From positions 1 through 46,580 of the forward strand of contig NZ_CAJUCP010000050.1 in NCBI RefSeq assembly GCF_910585425.1: a stretch of 46,580 bases of DNA. Reading direction: 5' to 3'. The notes under the pieces were generated by a model, which saw only the letters and a list, made by a program, of their open reading frames with translations, was not told where the DNA came from and did no database searches. This document shows, piece by piece, positions 17,487-26,393 of this stretch. This DNA is from an uncultured Acetatifactor sp. GTDB lineage: Bacteria; Bacillota; Clostridia; Lachnospirales; Lachnospiraceae. The stretch's first letter is position 1. Every line of letters begins with the position of its first letter. The translations under genes and the position numbers were made by a program.

Positions 17487-18165
17487 TTGGAATTTAACCA
17501 TGAAATCCGAAAGACATACCGATATGATGCCTTCGGGAATATTCTGGAAGAGACGGGGGGTATAACCAACCGGCTGACATATACCGGACAGATGTACGAT
17601 GATGTCGCTGGTCAGTATTATCTGAGGGCGAGGTTCTATAACCCTGCTATAGGACGGTTCCTGCAAGAGGATACCTATCGGGGAGACGGGCTGAATTTAT
17701 ATGCATATTGTGCTAATAATCCGGTGATGTACTATGATCCGAGTGGGTATATTGGTATATGTCCAAAGAGCAAAACAGATCAATATAAAGTAGATGACCC
17801 CTTAGAAGATCCGAAATTGAAAAAAATATATGATAAGTGGCTGAAAGATGGAATAGATAAGCAGGAAGCTTTGAAATATTTACAGCAATTTGGAGGTAGG
17901 CCAGACATCGAATATTTACCTTATATTGATGAATATACTAGGCAGGCATATGCGTATGTGCAAGGCATGAGTGATGAACAACTGCTAAGTGCAAAGCAGT
18001 TGGAGGCCTTAAAAACACAACCATATTTAGAGATGCTTACATTGGAAGTGAAATTGATAAAAGGTTTAAATATCTTGTTGAAAATGGGGGAAAAATTCCA
18101 GTAGAAACATATGAAATTGTTAAAGTAGGCGCTAAAGGCGGAGGAGCCGATTTATATTTCTTAAT
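17487..18165 (+). pseudogene. Second Rhs C-terminal tip, frameshifted and cut by an IS
   Basis: About 255 bp (from about 17495) repeat the Rhs core end of the first copy (15053-15306), down to NPVMYYDPSG. A different variable tip follows, with DKWLKDGIDKQEALKYLQQFGG and YIDEYTRQAYAYVQGM. The frame ends at a stop at 18102-18104, but a different frame continues with DAYIGSEIDKRFKYLVENGGK and VETYEIVKVGAKGGGADLYF until the IS begins at 18166. This suggests one indel between about 18003 and 18050, then truncation by the IS. The toxin activity is not recognisable, and no immunity gene remains beside it. Confidence 0.75.
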
Positions 18166-19236
18166 GGTGTTAGTCAGTAATTGGGGCGGTGCACTACTAA
18201 GTCCGTTTAATGGGACATAAAAGGTGTTATGTTATTCCCGATATAGGGAGGGAATAATATGACCACTAAAGAACAGCTTATCAGCCGCCTCAATCAGTTC
18301 TCGGAGGAAGAGATTTCATCCTTATTGGATGCCGCCACCCGCATGGAAGGAAAGGATACCCAGGCAGCCAGACCAGACTGCCCCTATTGCAGCTCCCATG
18401 CCATCATCCGTTATGGACATAAATGCCGGAAACAAAGGTTCTACTGTAAATCCTGCGGAAAGACGTTTGTCCCTACCACCCATACCATCATGTCGAACTC
18501 CCATTTCCCGGCAGGGACATGGCGTGAAGTCATCAGCGACACAGTACGCGGCAATGCCATTGACTATACCGCGCAAAGGATTGGCTGTTCCCACCAGGCG
18601 GTCTTCGATATGAGGCACAAGGTGCTCATGGCGCTGCAGCAGCTCCCTGAGATAAGCGATGTCTGCCTTGGCGAGGTGTCCGAATTCGATGAGACCTTTG
18701 TCCTTGACTGCTATAAGGGGAAAGGAATGGACGGCTCCATTCCAAGGGGCCCGCGCAGGCATGGGGCAAAAGCCGAAAAAAGGGGCATCTCCAATGAGTA
18801 CGTGTGCATCTGCACGGGCATCCAGCGCGAAGGAGTTGCTGGCCATATTTGAAGGCCATATCGCAGACGGAACCCTTGCTCTTTGCGACGGGCTGCGCAG
18901 CTACCATGCACTTCCGGGGATTGCGGACTGTATCGTCAAGGACTGCAATGCCCCCAGTGCAGAAGATACCTGTTTTTATAATCTGAACACCGTAAATGGG
19001 TTCCACAGCTTCATCAAGCAGCGGTATGTGTCCTACCGTGGTGTGGCAAGCAAGTATATCAACAGGTATAACGCCCTCTTCTCATCTGCCTATCGAAATG
19101 CGGAGGGTATTATCAAACGGTTGATAGGTGCGGTGCTGAAGGTGACTGGCATCGATTACTACCATAGCAATAGGGATGTAAGGGAAGCTGGTTTACTGGC
19201 CATATAACCTTACCGACCCATTTGCTGACTAACACC
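18166..19236 (+). mobile_element. IS1595-family insertion sequence (ISXO2-like)
   Basis: A 1071-bp element with imperfect inverted repeats that begin GGTGTTAGTCAG on both sides (right side read on the minus strand) and agree at most of the first 25 positions. It carries one transposase, now broken. The 8 bp to its left (TTCTTAAT) and right (AAAATTTC) differ, so this copy alone has no target duplication; the right flank instead matches the left flank of the MITE at 13076. Confidence 0.85.
18259..19207 (+). pseudogene. IS1595-type transposase, frameshifted
   Basis: The first frame (from ATG 18259, after GGGAGGG) encodes a zinc ribbon (CPYC near 40, CKSC near 65) and the first catalytic region SEFDETFV. 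It stops at 18850. A second frame picks up near 18825 with SAKELLAIFEGHIADGTLALCDGLRSYH and the NTVNGFHSFIKQR region to 19207. The family normally has extra residues between CTGIQR and SAKELL, so a small deletion removed them and changed frame. The element is therefore probably not self-mobile. Confidence 0.85.
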
Positions 19237-19244
19237 AAAATTTC
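19237..19244. repeat. 8-bp direct repeat, right flank of the island
   Basis: AAAATTTC follows the right IS end directly and equals the 8 bp at 13068-13075 before the left end. It is read as the second half of a target-site duplication. Confidence 0.7.
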
Positions 19245-19278
19245 AAATATGATCAGCCACTGTTGGGAGGGGGAGTTT

Positions 19279-19908
19279 ATGGAAAAAAATCTTTTTATGA
19301 TGTGTGAAAAAGTCAACCAAAATGCGTTTTCTGAGCTTCCGCTTGGCTATAAAATCAGGCTATGCCGAAAAGATGAGTTGTCGATATGGAAAGCGTTTCC
19401 GTTCGATAGCGATAAGGAGGCAAGAGAATACGAAAGCTTTATGACTGAATATTTTAACAAAGTTTATGCGCCAAAAGGGAACTTATTTTTTGAAAAATGC
19501 ACGTTTGTTACTGAAGAACAAACAGACAAACCTGTGGCTACTTGTTTTGCTTGGAAATCTTACGAATGTATAACAACAATCCACTGGTTAAAAACTCTCA
19601 AAAAATACGAAAACAAAGGGATTGGGAGAAGTTTGCTGTCTGTGATAATGTCAAAATTAGAACCAAAAGATTATCCGATATACCTTCACACACAACCAGA
19701 AAGTTTTCTTGCTATAAAGCTATATTCTGATTTTGGGTTTTGCTTACTTAACAATCCGCAAGTCGGAACACGAACAAACGACCTCGAAACTTCTTTGCCA
19801 TATCTAAAAGATAAAATGACTGAAACAGCATATAGAAATCTTCGTTTTACAACAGCTCCGAAAGAGTTTTTACAAGCTGTAAATAAATCTGAATTCGCTG
19901 AGTTTTAA
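19279..19908 (+). CDS. GNAT-family N-acetyltransferase
   Basis: A 209-aa cytoplasmic acetyltransferase. The acetyl-CoA-binding motif lies in KKYENKGIGRSLLSVIMSKL (about 112-131), followed by the typical AIKLYSDFGF segment. The substrate is not readable. The ATG at 19279 follows GGGAGGGGGAG. The gene is strongly AT-rich, unlike the host genes on either side, and its upstream region appears to be the target of the composite element (AAAATTTC at 19237). Removing the island would place it about 200 bases after spoVAC. Confidence 0.8.
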   Translation: MEKNLFMMCEKVNQNAFSELPLGYKIRLCRKDELSIWKAFPFDSDKEAREYESFMTEYFNKVYAPKGNLFFEKCTFVTEEQTDKPVATCFAWKSYECITTIHWLKTLKKYENKGIGRSLLSVIMSKLEPKDYPIYLHTQPESFLAIKLYSDFGFCLLNNPQVGTRTNDLETSLPYLKDKMTETAYRNLRFTTAPKEFLQAVNKSEFAEF

Positions 19909-19966
19909 GTTATCGCTTTCAAAACGACTCATACATTGTTGTTACGATAGATAGGAGAACGGATTT

Positions 19967-20140
19967 ATGGAAGACCACGCTATCTTAAGCGAACGTTTGG
20001 AAGACCAGTTGAAAGCAGTAGAATGGGCCAGGGCGGAACAGAAGAAAATTTTAAAAGAAAAGGGTGAACGGCTGTCCAAAGAATTGATGGATAAAATGAC
20101 GCCATTTATTTTAAAGGAGCAAAAACAAAAAGAGCATTGA
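19967..20140 (+). CDS. Small charged helical protein of 57 aa
   Basis: ATG at 19967 with AGGAGAAC 5-10 bases upstream. The peptide (MEDHAILSERLEDQLKAVEW onwards) is Lys/Glu-rich and predicted to be a long helix with no membrane segment. It is AT-rich like the acetyltransferase before it. I do not recognise a family; the spacing of 58 bases makes co-transcription with that gene likely. Confidence 0.55.
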   Translation: MEDHAILSERLEDQLKAVEWARAEQKKILKEKGERLSKELMDKMTPFILKEQKQKEH

Positions 20141-20225
20141 TGATTATATGGGATGCCGGTACAGAGGCACAGTAGGAGAAATGCCGCACCCCGATTCCGG
20201 TACTGGAACCCTGAACCCCGCCACA

Positions 20226-20873
20226 TCACTGAGCGCGCAGCACCAGCCCCGCCGCATCCCCGGGAAGCACCACCAGCAATGTTCCCTCCCTGACGGATAT
20301 GGAGCTCTCCCTGCCGATGAACTCATTGCTGGTGCCCAGCGGAAAGCCGCTGTTCAGACAGGCGTCCCTCAATTCGTATTTCAGCCCCCGCAGAAATACG
20401 CCCTCCGCCCGGTCGGAGTAGGAGAACACGGACAGGTATCCCCCTTCCCTGGGCGGCAGGAGGAGCGTCCCGTCGGTAATGGCCGTCAGCACCACGTCCC
20501 CGCCGTGGAGGAAGCCCTGCCTGCCCTCCCCGGACAGGAAGGCCAGCAGCTGGATATTGGCGATGGTGTGGTCCATGCGGCCGCCGGTGCCCGCGTAGAA
20601 GTGGAATACGGAATACCCCCTGCGGATGCCCTCCCGGAGGGCGGCAAGGGTGTCCGTGTCGTCCTTCATGGTGTCGAGGCGGATGACATTCGGGCCCTCC
20701 GGGCAATATCCCAGCGTGTCGAAATCCCCGACGATCAGGTCAGGCGGGATGGAGGCTTCCTCCAGGTAGCGCAGCCCGCCGTCAACGGCGATTACAAAGT
20801 CGTCTTCTTTCGGGGCGAAGTCAAGTCCCGTATTCTTCCCAGCCCCCACCAGATAGCAGATTCCGTGTCCCAT
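20226..20873 (-). CDS. thiN: Thiamine pyrophosphokinase
   Basis: Transfers pyrophosphate from ATP to thiamine, making thiamine diphosphate; 215 aa. Family motifs in order: AVDGGLRYL near the N-terminus, PDLIVGDFDTL, the Asp-rich KDDTDTLAAL and GTGGRMDHTIANIQLL. The C-terminal beta domain with SNEFIGRESSISV matches the thiamine-binding region. I choose the ATG at 20873 (MGHGICYLVG) because GAGGAGGG stands about 6 bases upstream; the frame continues to 20909 but without a ribosome binding site. It reads toward the AT-rich genes. Confidence 0.95.
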   Translation of the reverse strand: MGHGICYLVGAGKNTGLDFAPKEDDFVIAVDGGLRYLEEASIPPDLIVGDFDTLGYCPEGPNVIRLDTMKDDTDTLAALREGIRRGYSVFHFYAGTGGRMDHTIANIQLLAFLSGEGRQGFLHGGDVVLTAITDGTLLLPPREGGYLSVFSYSDRAEGVFLRGLKYELRDACLNSGFPLGTSNEFIGRESSISVREGTLLVVLPGDAAGLVLRAQ

Positions 20874-20993
20874 AATAGCCCTCCTCAGCCAAGCCATGAT
20901 GCCATGCACCGGTATACCGGTCTTCTACCGGCGCTGCGCCTTCTTCCCCGTTGGCGCCCGCAAGCTATGGCCTGCCTCTGTTCGATGGGTTCT

Positions 20994-21022
20994 ATTGTAG
21001 CATGGGGACGGCCAAAGCACAA
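20994..21022 (-). promoter_or_regulatory. sigma-A promoter of thiN
   Basis: On the minus strand TTGTGC (21022-21017) and TACAAT (20999-20994) are 17 bp apart. The leader to the ATG at 20873 is about 115 bases and contains a GC-rich hairpin but no TPP riboswitch motif that I can see. Confidence 0.6.
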
Positions 21023-21041
21023 GACATTCGTCGGGGAAACC

Positions 21042-21590
21042 CTACAGCTCCTCCATCAGCCCTTGGAGCAGCACGATATGGTACTCCTCGTCCCGGACGA
21101 TCCTCCGCAGCACTGCGTTCACGCATTCATCCTTTATCTTCCGCATATGCGCCTCGTACTGGGCGATGGCGTCCCGTTCGGCCTCTATGTCCGCGCAGAG
21201 CATCCGCCTGGCGTCCTTGGACAGCGACAGATAGTCCGGCGTCCACAGCAGCTGCCTGCCGTCCGGCTGCCTTGCGGAAAAGCTGACCTCGCCGCCCAGG
21301 AGCTGGATCAGCTCGCCCAGCTTCTGGAGGTGCATCATCTCCGCCAGGGCGATGCCCAGAAGCGTCCTTGCAAGGGGGCAGGCGGTCAGGCACAGCCGGT
21401 TCTCGTTATTGATATATTGGGTGATGGCCGACAGCTCGGATACCGGGCCGCAGTAGTCGAAGGCAAGGATGCCGGCATACTGCGGATTCCGGCGCTCCAC
21501 CTGTACGGGCGGATAGCGCAGCTCCAGCATGGCGGGCTTTATGCCGGACATATTGCAGTCGTTGGACATGGGGTTCCTGTTTTGCTCCAT
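21042..21590 (-). CDS. Ferritin-like (diiron) domain protein
   Basis: A 182-aa protein with four amphipathic helices bearing spaced Glu/His pairs: FDYCGPVSELSAITQY, EMMHLQKLGELIQLLGG, IEAERDAIAQYEAHM and RIVRDEEYHIVLLQGL. This pattern (E, ExxH, E, ExxH) is that of ferritin-like diiron or dimanganese proteins, such as rubrerythrin or manganese catalase/CotJC relatives. The ATG at 21590 has AGGAGG 8 bases upstream. The product may protect against peroxide or store metal; a spore-coat role is possible because a mother-cell-type promoter can be drawn upstream, but that is weak inference. Confidence 0.75.
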   Translation of the reverse strand: MEQNRNPMSNDCNMSGIKPAMLELRYPPVQVERRNPQYAGILAFDYCGPVSELSAITQYINNENRLCLTACPLARTLLGIALAEMMHLQKLGELIQLLGGEVSFSARQPDGRQLLWTPDYLSLSKDARRMLCADIEAERDAIAQYEAHMRKIKDECVNAVLRRIVRDEEYHIVLLQGLMEEL

Positions 21591-21623
21591 GTGAAAACCT
21601 CCTCGTATATTCTTTTCCTGCAA

Positions 21624-21651
21624 TATGATATGTCAGAGCATCCGGTTCTGT
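21624..21651 (-). promoter_or_regulatory. Possible sigma-K/sigma-E promoter of the ferritin-like gene
   Basis: Minus strand: AC (21651-21650), 17 bases, then CATATCATA (21632-21624). This fits the sigma-K pattern AC-N17-CATANNNTA. The pattern is short and could occur by chance. Confidence 0.35.
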
Positions 21652-21708
21652 GCCCCTTTCGCCGGAAATGCCGTTCCCGCAGCCTTCACAGCGGGGCCGC
21701 TCATGCCG

Positions 21709-21737
21709 TTGACAAAAACGTCCCTGAATGTTACTCT
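21709..21737 (+). promoter_or_regulatory. sigma-A promoter of the protease/FecR/cyclase operon
   Basis: TTGACA (21709-21714) and TACTCT (21732-21737) with a 17-bp spacer, about 50 bases before the protease ATG at 21786. It is the only good promoter that I see before the operon and is divergent from the ferritin-like gene. Confidence 0.6.
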
Positions 21738-21785
21738 TATTTAGGAAAGAGGTCCCCGAGGGGGCCGGGTCAGGATGGACGAAGG

Positions 21786-23330
21786 ATGGGGAAGAGAAGG
21801 TTGAGGAGCGAGGGCGTGAAGGGCAGGGGCCGCGGAAAGGCTGTCTTTCTGACGGTTCTGTTTCTGTTGGCAGCAGGAGGGCTGTATTTTTATTTCCAGA
21901 TTTATCGGGTGGAGCCGGCATTTGCTGAGAAGACTTACGAATACGGGGACGCGGTGAGCCGGGACATCGCGGACTATCTCACCGGCACGGACTGGTCCGT
22001 CCATCTGGGTGAGCTGGACCTGTCGAAGGTGGACGAGACGGAGACGGGCACCTATGAAGCGGTGGTGAACCACGGAAGGAAGCAGTTCATCTACCGAATC
22101 GTCATTCAGGACACGGTGCCGCCGGAAATCCTGTGGAGGGAGGGCCAGGTCTATCTGGCCACGGAAAGGGACTATGCCACAGAGGATGTGATCGCGGGCC
22201 TGAGGGACGCGGACAGGGAGGCGGAAAGCTTCTTCCTGGAGGAGGGGGATGCCCTGGAGGAGATCCGCTTCGACAGAACAGGGGAATACACGCTGGAGAT
22301 CGGCGCCAGGGACCGGGCCGGGAACCAGGCCTCCGGGGAGCTGCGGGTCATCGTGGACACACCGCCTTCCTTCACGGGAATCCGCGATTTCTATCTCGTC
22401 CCCGGAAGCCGGCCGGACTACCGGGAGGCGGTGGCGGCCAGCGACGATGTGGACGGAAATCTGACAGAAACCATACGGATAGACGATTCCGATGTGGAGC
22501 TGGACCAGGCGGGCAGCTATACCCTCCGCTATGTGGCCGAGGACAGCTACGGCCTGGAGACTGTGGAGGAGACGCTGGTGATGGTGGCCTCCCCGGACGA
22601 TATCCAGGAGCTCATAGGGCAGCGCATGATTGACTACCGCTCCGACTGCATACTGGGAGCGCCCAATATCTATGACGGAGGCGTCTCTGAGCGCGAGGAC
22701 ATGGAGGGGACGCTGGAATACATGCGCCCGGCGCTGGTGCATCTCTACCACGGCCTGGGCAGGGGCGGGTACAGCTCCGGCTCCGGCTATATCGTGGAGA
22801 TTGCGGAGGACGCCGTCTATATCTGCACCAACAGCCATGTGGTGGAGAAGTACGAGGACTGGGACGTCTACTTTTACGACGGGACCAAGCTGCCCGGGAA
22901 GCAGGTGGGAATCAGCGAGGTCTACGATGTGGGCGTAGCCAGGGTGGACAGGGAGGACGTGCCGGAGGAGCTGCTGGAGCGGCTGATGACGGTGCACATC
23001 GACAGGACCTACTGGGAGGGCCTGGACGACCAGGACATCGAGCTGGCGCTGGAGCGGATCGACAAAGAGGGCGGCCTGATACATAAGACCACAGGGAACC
23101 TGATCAAGATAAAGCAGGACTTCGACTGGTATGACCAGAGGGAACACACGGAGGTGACCATCGAGCTGGTGCACGGGGATTCCGGCTCCGCGGTGCTGGA
23201 CGGGTACGGGAACCTGGTGGGCATGGCGTTCGCCTATTCCGTGGACCCTGTGCGGTTCTGGTGCATCCCTTTGGACGGCATACTGGAGTGCTACGAGGAG
23301 ATTACGGGCCGGATGCCCTATGTGTATTAG
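21786..23330 (+). CDS. Membrane-anchored trypsin-like protease with Ig-like modules
   Basis: A 514-aa protein. A basic start and one transmembrane helix (about 18-36) would place the rest outside the membrane. Two Ig-like modules of the DUF5011/cadherin type follow (about 75-190 and 195-265; note GEYTLEIGARDRAGN and GSYTLRYVAEDSYG). The protease domain has the catalytic triad H351 (TNSHVV), D381 (YDVGVARV) and S466 (GDSGSAV). ATG 21786 is the only good start in frame. It opens the operon that continues with FecR and cyclase genes, so it may cleave or monitor extracellular signals for that pathway; this is inference. Confidence 0.88.
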   Translation: MGKRRLRSEGVKGRGRGKAVFLTVLFLLAAGGLYFYFQIYRVEPAFAEKTYEYGDAVSRDIADYLTGTDWSVHLGELDLSKVDETETGTYEAVVNHGRKQFIYRIVIQDTVPPEILWREGQVYLATERDYATEDVIAGLRDADREAESFFLEEGDALEEIRFDRTGEYTLEIGARDRAGNQASGELRVIVDTPPSFTGIRDFYLVPGSRPDYREAVAASDDVDGNLTETIRIDDSDVELDQAGSYTLRYVAEDSYGLETVEETLVMVASPDDIQELIGQRMIDYRSDCILGAPNIYDGGVSEREDMEGTLEYMRPALVHLYHGLGRGGYSSGSGYIVEIAEDAVYICTNSHVVEKYEDWDVYFYDGTKLPGKQVGISEVYDVGVARVDREDVPEELLERLMTVHIDRTYWEGLDDQDIELALERIDKEGGLIHKTTGNLIKIKQDFDWYDQREHTEVTIELVHGDSGSAVLDGYGNLVGMAFAYSVDPVRFWCIPLDGILECYEEITGRMPYVY

Positions 23331-23432
23331 TGCGGCAGCATCAATTCCCGGGTGTCGATTGCCCGGGGATTAAGGTGCTGGGGTGCCGGATGAAGACAAA
23401 ACAGACGGAAACAGGGCGAAGGGGAAGAGAGG

Positions 23433-24530
23433 ATGAAGAAGAGAAGCTGCGGTAGGGCCATTGCCATTGCGGCGGCGTTGCTGCTAACTGCCTGCGGACA
23501 GGGGACCACGGCGGCCACCATGCACCTGGCGAAGGCCCGGGGAGAGGTGGGAGTCGCCGATGCCGGGGGCAGGGCCGTGGAAGTGAGGGAGCAGTTGGGC
23601 CTGTACTCCGGATATCGGGTGGACACCCGGGAGGACAGCTACGCATGGATCGACCTGGACAGCGTGAAGCTGACGAAGATGGATGAAGGGACGGAAGTGG
23701 AGATTCTGAAAAAGGAAGGGAGGCTGGAGATCCTCGTCCACCGCGGCGGCCTGTTTTTCCACATAAAGGAGCCCCTGACAGAGGAGGAATCGCTGGAGAT
23801 TCGCACCTCCACCATGGTGGTGGGCATCCGGGGGACCTGCGGCTTCATCGAAGTCGTGGGAGAGGACCGTATGCGGGTATGCATCCTGGAGGGGACGGTG
23901 GAATGCTTTCTGGCGTCGGGAGAGGCCAGGGAGCCGCTGGGCCTTGTGACGGCTGGTGAGAAGGCGGAGCTCACCGTCCGGGACGGGATGGGGGAGATTA
24001 CGGTGGAGCCTCTGGAAGAAGAGGACATCCCCGCCTATGTGGAGGAGGAAGAGCTGCCTGAGGATGCTGTGGTGGAGGCAGCGCTGGAGGAGGGGCCGGA
24101 AGACGGGACATTGGAGGCCCGGGAGCTGGAAACCGTAAATCCGGAATCGGAAGAACCCGCGGCGGAGGGCACGGAAGCGCCGGAAGGGGAGGAAGCCGGG
24201 GGGAATGAGCCGCCGGAGATGCCCGTGGACGAGAACCCCATAGAGGAATCCGCCCTGGCAGGTTCCTACAGTCCGTCTGCCGGCGGAGCGGCGCTGGCCC
24301 TGAGCATATATACGGATGAAGGGGACGAAGGGGAGATAGGCGTCGCCGAAGGCGCGTATAGCGGCCCGATCGTAAACGTGAGGACGAATGTCTACAGAAT
24401 CATCACGGATACGGAGGAGGAAATCCTTCTGGGCGTATCCACGGGAGAAGACGGAAATGTGGTCATTCGGCTCTATGCGGATGGCGCGTATGTGGACGAA
24501 TATGTGATGACTGAGCATTTCGAGTCCTGA
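23433..24530 (+). CDS. FecR-domain lipoprotein
   Basis: A 365-aa surface lipoprotein: signal peptide with lipobox LLTAC and lipidated C21. A FecR-type beta domain spans about 30-180 (for example VGVADAGGRAVEV, LGLYSGYRVDTREDSYAWIDLD, TSTMVVGIRGTCGFIEV). After it come a long acidic, Glu/Pro-rich linker (about 190-270) and a small C-terminal domain. FecR domains sense or transmit signals outside the membrane. It lies 28 bases before a CHASE2 cyclase; FecR and CHASE2 domains are known to occur together in signalling proteins, so it is a likely ligand or partner of that sensor. Confidence 0.9.
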   Translation: MKKRSCGRAIAIAAALLLTACGQGTTAATMHLAKARGEVGVADAGGRAVEVREQLGLYSGYRVDTREDSYAWIDLDSVKLTKMDEGTEVEILKKEGRLEILVHRGGLFFHIKEPLTEEESLEIRTSTMVVGIRGTCGFIEVVGEDRMRVCILEGTVECFLASGEAREPLGLVTAGEKAELTVRDGMGEITVEPLEEEDIPAYVEEEELPEDAVVEAALEEGPEDGTLEARELETVNPESEEPAAEGTEAPEGEEAGGNEPPEMPVDENPIEESALAGSYSPSAGGAALALSIYTDEGDEGEIGVAEGAYSGPIVNVRTNVYRIITDTEEEILLGVSTGEDGNVVIRLYADGAYVDEYVMTEHFES

Positions 24531-24558
24531 CCGACAAAGGATATCACGCAGGGGGCTT

Positions 24559-26361
24559 ATGGGAATGGGAAAATACAGGAAATTTTTGATCATGGCGCTG
24601 GCCGCCGGCCTGGTCACGGCCTTGCTGGCTTCCGGCATCCTGGATCATGCCGACCTGGCGGTATCGGACCGCTTTTATCAGAGCAGGAGCGCATCGGACG
24701 GCGAGATCGTGCTGGTGGGGATCGACCAGAAAGCCCTGGAGGATATCGGCCCTTACAGCCAGTGGGGGCGGGAGGTCATGGCTGCGGCGCTGGCGGCATT
24801 GAATGAATCGGAGGCCTGCAGGCCCGCGGTCATCGCCATGGACGTGCTCTATTCCGGGGAGACCGATGGGGCGGGGGACGCCCGTCTGGCAGAGGAGGCC
24901 GGGCGCTATGGCAATGTGGTGGCGGCCTGCGCGGCTGTGTTCGGCAGTTCACTGGCGGAGGCGGAGACAGGGGAGTATTATCTGGACAACTTCTCCGTGA
25001 CCGCATTCGACGCGCCATATGAAGCCCTGGGGGAAGCCGCGGAGCAGGGACATATCAATGCCATGCTGGACAGGGACGGCATCCTGCGCCATCATCTGCT
25101 GGAGATCGGCCTGGAGGACGGCAGAAGGATTCCTTCGCTGGCGCTGAAGACCGCAGAGATGTACCGGGAGTACCACGGCATGGAACAGGGCGCGCTTCCC
25201 CCGGCGGATGCCAGGGGGTTCTGGTATCTTCCCTTCTGCGGCGTGCCGGGGGATATGGAAGCCATATCCCTGTCGGATGTGCTCTCAGGGAAGGTTCCGG
25301 CGGATTATTTCGCGGGCAAGATCGTGCTGATCGGACCCTATGCGGCAGGGCTTCAGGACAGCTACCTGACTGCGGCGGACCACGCCGCGCCCATGTACGG
25401 CATGGAGTTCCAGGCAAACGCCATACAGGCGCTGCTGTGGGAGGACTACAGGCGGGAGGTGCCGGACGGGATTCAGCTAACGGCCCTTTTCTTCCTCCTG
25501 CTCCTGGCACTGGCGGGCTTTTGGAAGAGGAAGGTGCGGCTGTCCACGGGGCTGTGGCTATTGCTCTGCATCGGCGCGGCAGGCTTTTGCCGGTTGATGT
25601 ATGACAGAGGCCTGGTGCTGCATCTGCTCTGGATTCCGCTGGGCGTGACCGTGCTCTATGTGGGCTGCATCGCTTTCAATTATATGCAGGCCTCTCTGGA
25701 GAAGCGCCGTATAACCAACACCTTTGAGCGCTATGTGGCGCCGGAGATCGTGAGGGAGATCCTCAGGGAAGGCACCGGCGGGCTGGAGCTGGGCGGAAAG
25801 CTGACCAGGATCGCGGTGCTCTTTGTGGACGTGCGGGGCTTCACGCCCATGTCGGAGCGCCTGAAGCCCACCCAGGTGGTGGAGATCCTCAACTGTTACC
25901 TCTCGCTGATTTCGGACTGCATCCTGAAGAACGGCGGCACGCTGGACAAGTTCGTGGGGGATGCGGCCATGGCGTTCTGGGGAGCGCCGCTGCCCCAGGA
26001 GGATTATGTGATGCACGCCCTGAAAGCCGCGGCTGACATGGCGGAGGGCTCCAGAGCGCTCAGCCAGGAGCTCCTGAAACGGTACGGAAGGACGGTGTCC
26101 TTCGGCATCGGCGTCCATGTGGGCGAGGCTGTGGTGGGCAATATCGGCTCGGCGAAGCGTATGGACTACACTGCCATCGGGGATACGGTGAACACGGCGG
26201 CTAGGCTGGAGGCCAACGCGCCGGCCGGGACGATTTACATATCCCGCGCCGTGGCGGACGAGGCGGGGGAGCGGATCAGAACCACCTCCCTCGGGGATAC
26301 GGTGAAGCTGAAGGGAAAGAAGGAGGGCTTTGAGGTCCTCTGTCTGGAGGAGATTCTGTAG
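24559..26361 (+). CDS. CHASE2-domain adenylate cyclase
   Basis: A 600-aa class III nucleotide cyclase. One N-terminal membrane helix, an extracytoplasmic CHASE2 sensor (about 30-300), three membrane helices (about 304-375), then the cytoplasmic catalytic domain (about 410-600). All catalytic positions are present: metal-binding D424 and D468, adenine-selecting K464 and D536, and transition-state N545 and R549. The K/D pair predicts ATP, not GTP, as substrate. A single cyclase domain should work as a homodimer. It sits between the FecR lipoprotein and a metallo-hydrolase, all closely spaced. cAMP signalling is uncommon in Clostridia, which makes this gene notable. Confidence 0.93.
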   Translation: MGMGKYRKFLIMALAAGLVTALLASGILDHADLAVSDRFYQSRSASDGEIVLVGIDQKALEDIGPYSQWGREVMAAALAALNESEACRPAVIAMDVLYSGETDGAGDARLAEEAGRYGNVVAACAAVFGSSLAEAETGEYYLDNFSVTAFDAPYEALGEAAEQGHINAMLDRDGILRHHLLEIGLEDGRRIPSLALKTAEMYREYHGMEQGALPPADARGFWYLPFCGVPGDMEAISLSDVLSGKVPADYFAGKIVLIGPYAAGLQDSYLTAADHAAPMYGMEFQANAIQALLWEDYRREVPDGIQLTALFFLLLLALAGFWKRKVRLSTGLWLLLCIGAAGFCRLMYDRGLVLHLLWIPLGVTVLYVGCIAFNYMQASLEKRRITNTFERYVAPEIVREILREGTGGLELGGKLTRIAVLFVDVRGFTPMSERLKPTQVVEILNCYLSLISDCILKNGGTLDKFVGDAAMAFWGAPLPQEDYVMHALKAAADMAEGSRALSQELLKRYGRTVSFGIGVHVGEAVVGNIGSAKRMDYTAIGDTVNTAARLEANAPAGTIYISRAVADEAGERIRTTSLGDTVKLKGKKEGFEVLCLEEIL

Positions 26362-26393
26362 AGGCGAGAGACTGGCCGGACAGGAGCGTTGGC

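Larger units (their letters stand above)
13076..19236. mobile_element. Putative IS1595-type composite transposon with Rhs toxin tips
   Basis: A 6.2-kb low-GC segment bounded on the left by GGTGTTAGTCA (13076) and on the right by its reverse complement TGACTAACACC (ending 19236). Outside both ends stands the same 8-bp sequence AAAATTTC. The left boundary is a 103-bp deletion derivative of the IS and the right boundary is a near-full IS copy with a broken transposase. The cargo is two immunity-like genes, two Rhs C-terminal fragments and a piece of another transposase. The two IS ends are in direct orientation. Recombination between separate IS insertions is an alternative to one composite transposition event. 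Confidence 0.6.

Noticed and set aside
18820..18855. Programmed frameshift in the IS transposase
   Set aside because: No slippery heptamer is visible, and residues expected between the two halves are missing, so a deletion is the better explanation.
20874..20993. TPP riboswitch before thiN
   Set aside because: The conserved CUGAGA and related core sequences are not found in the leader.
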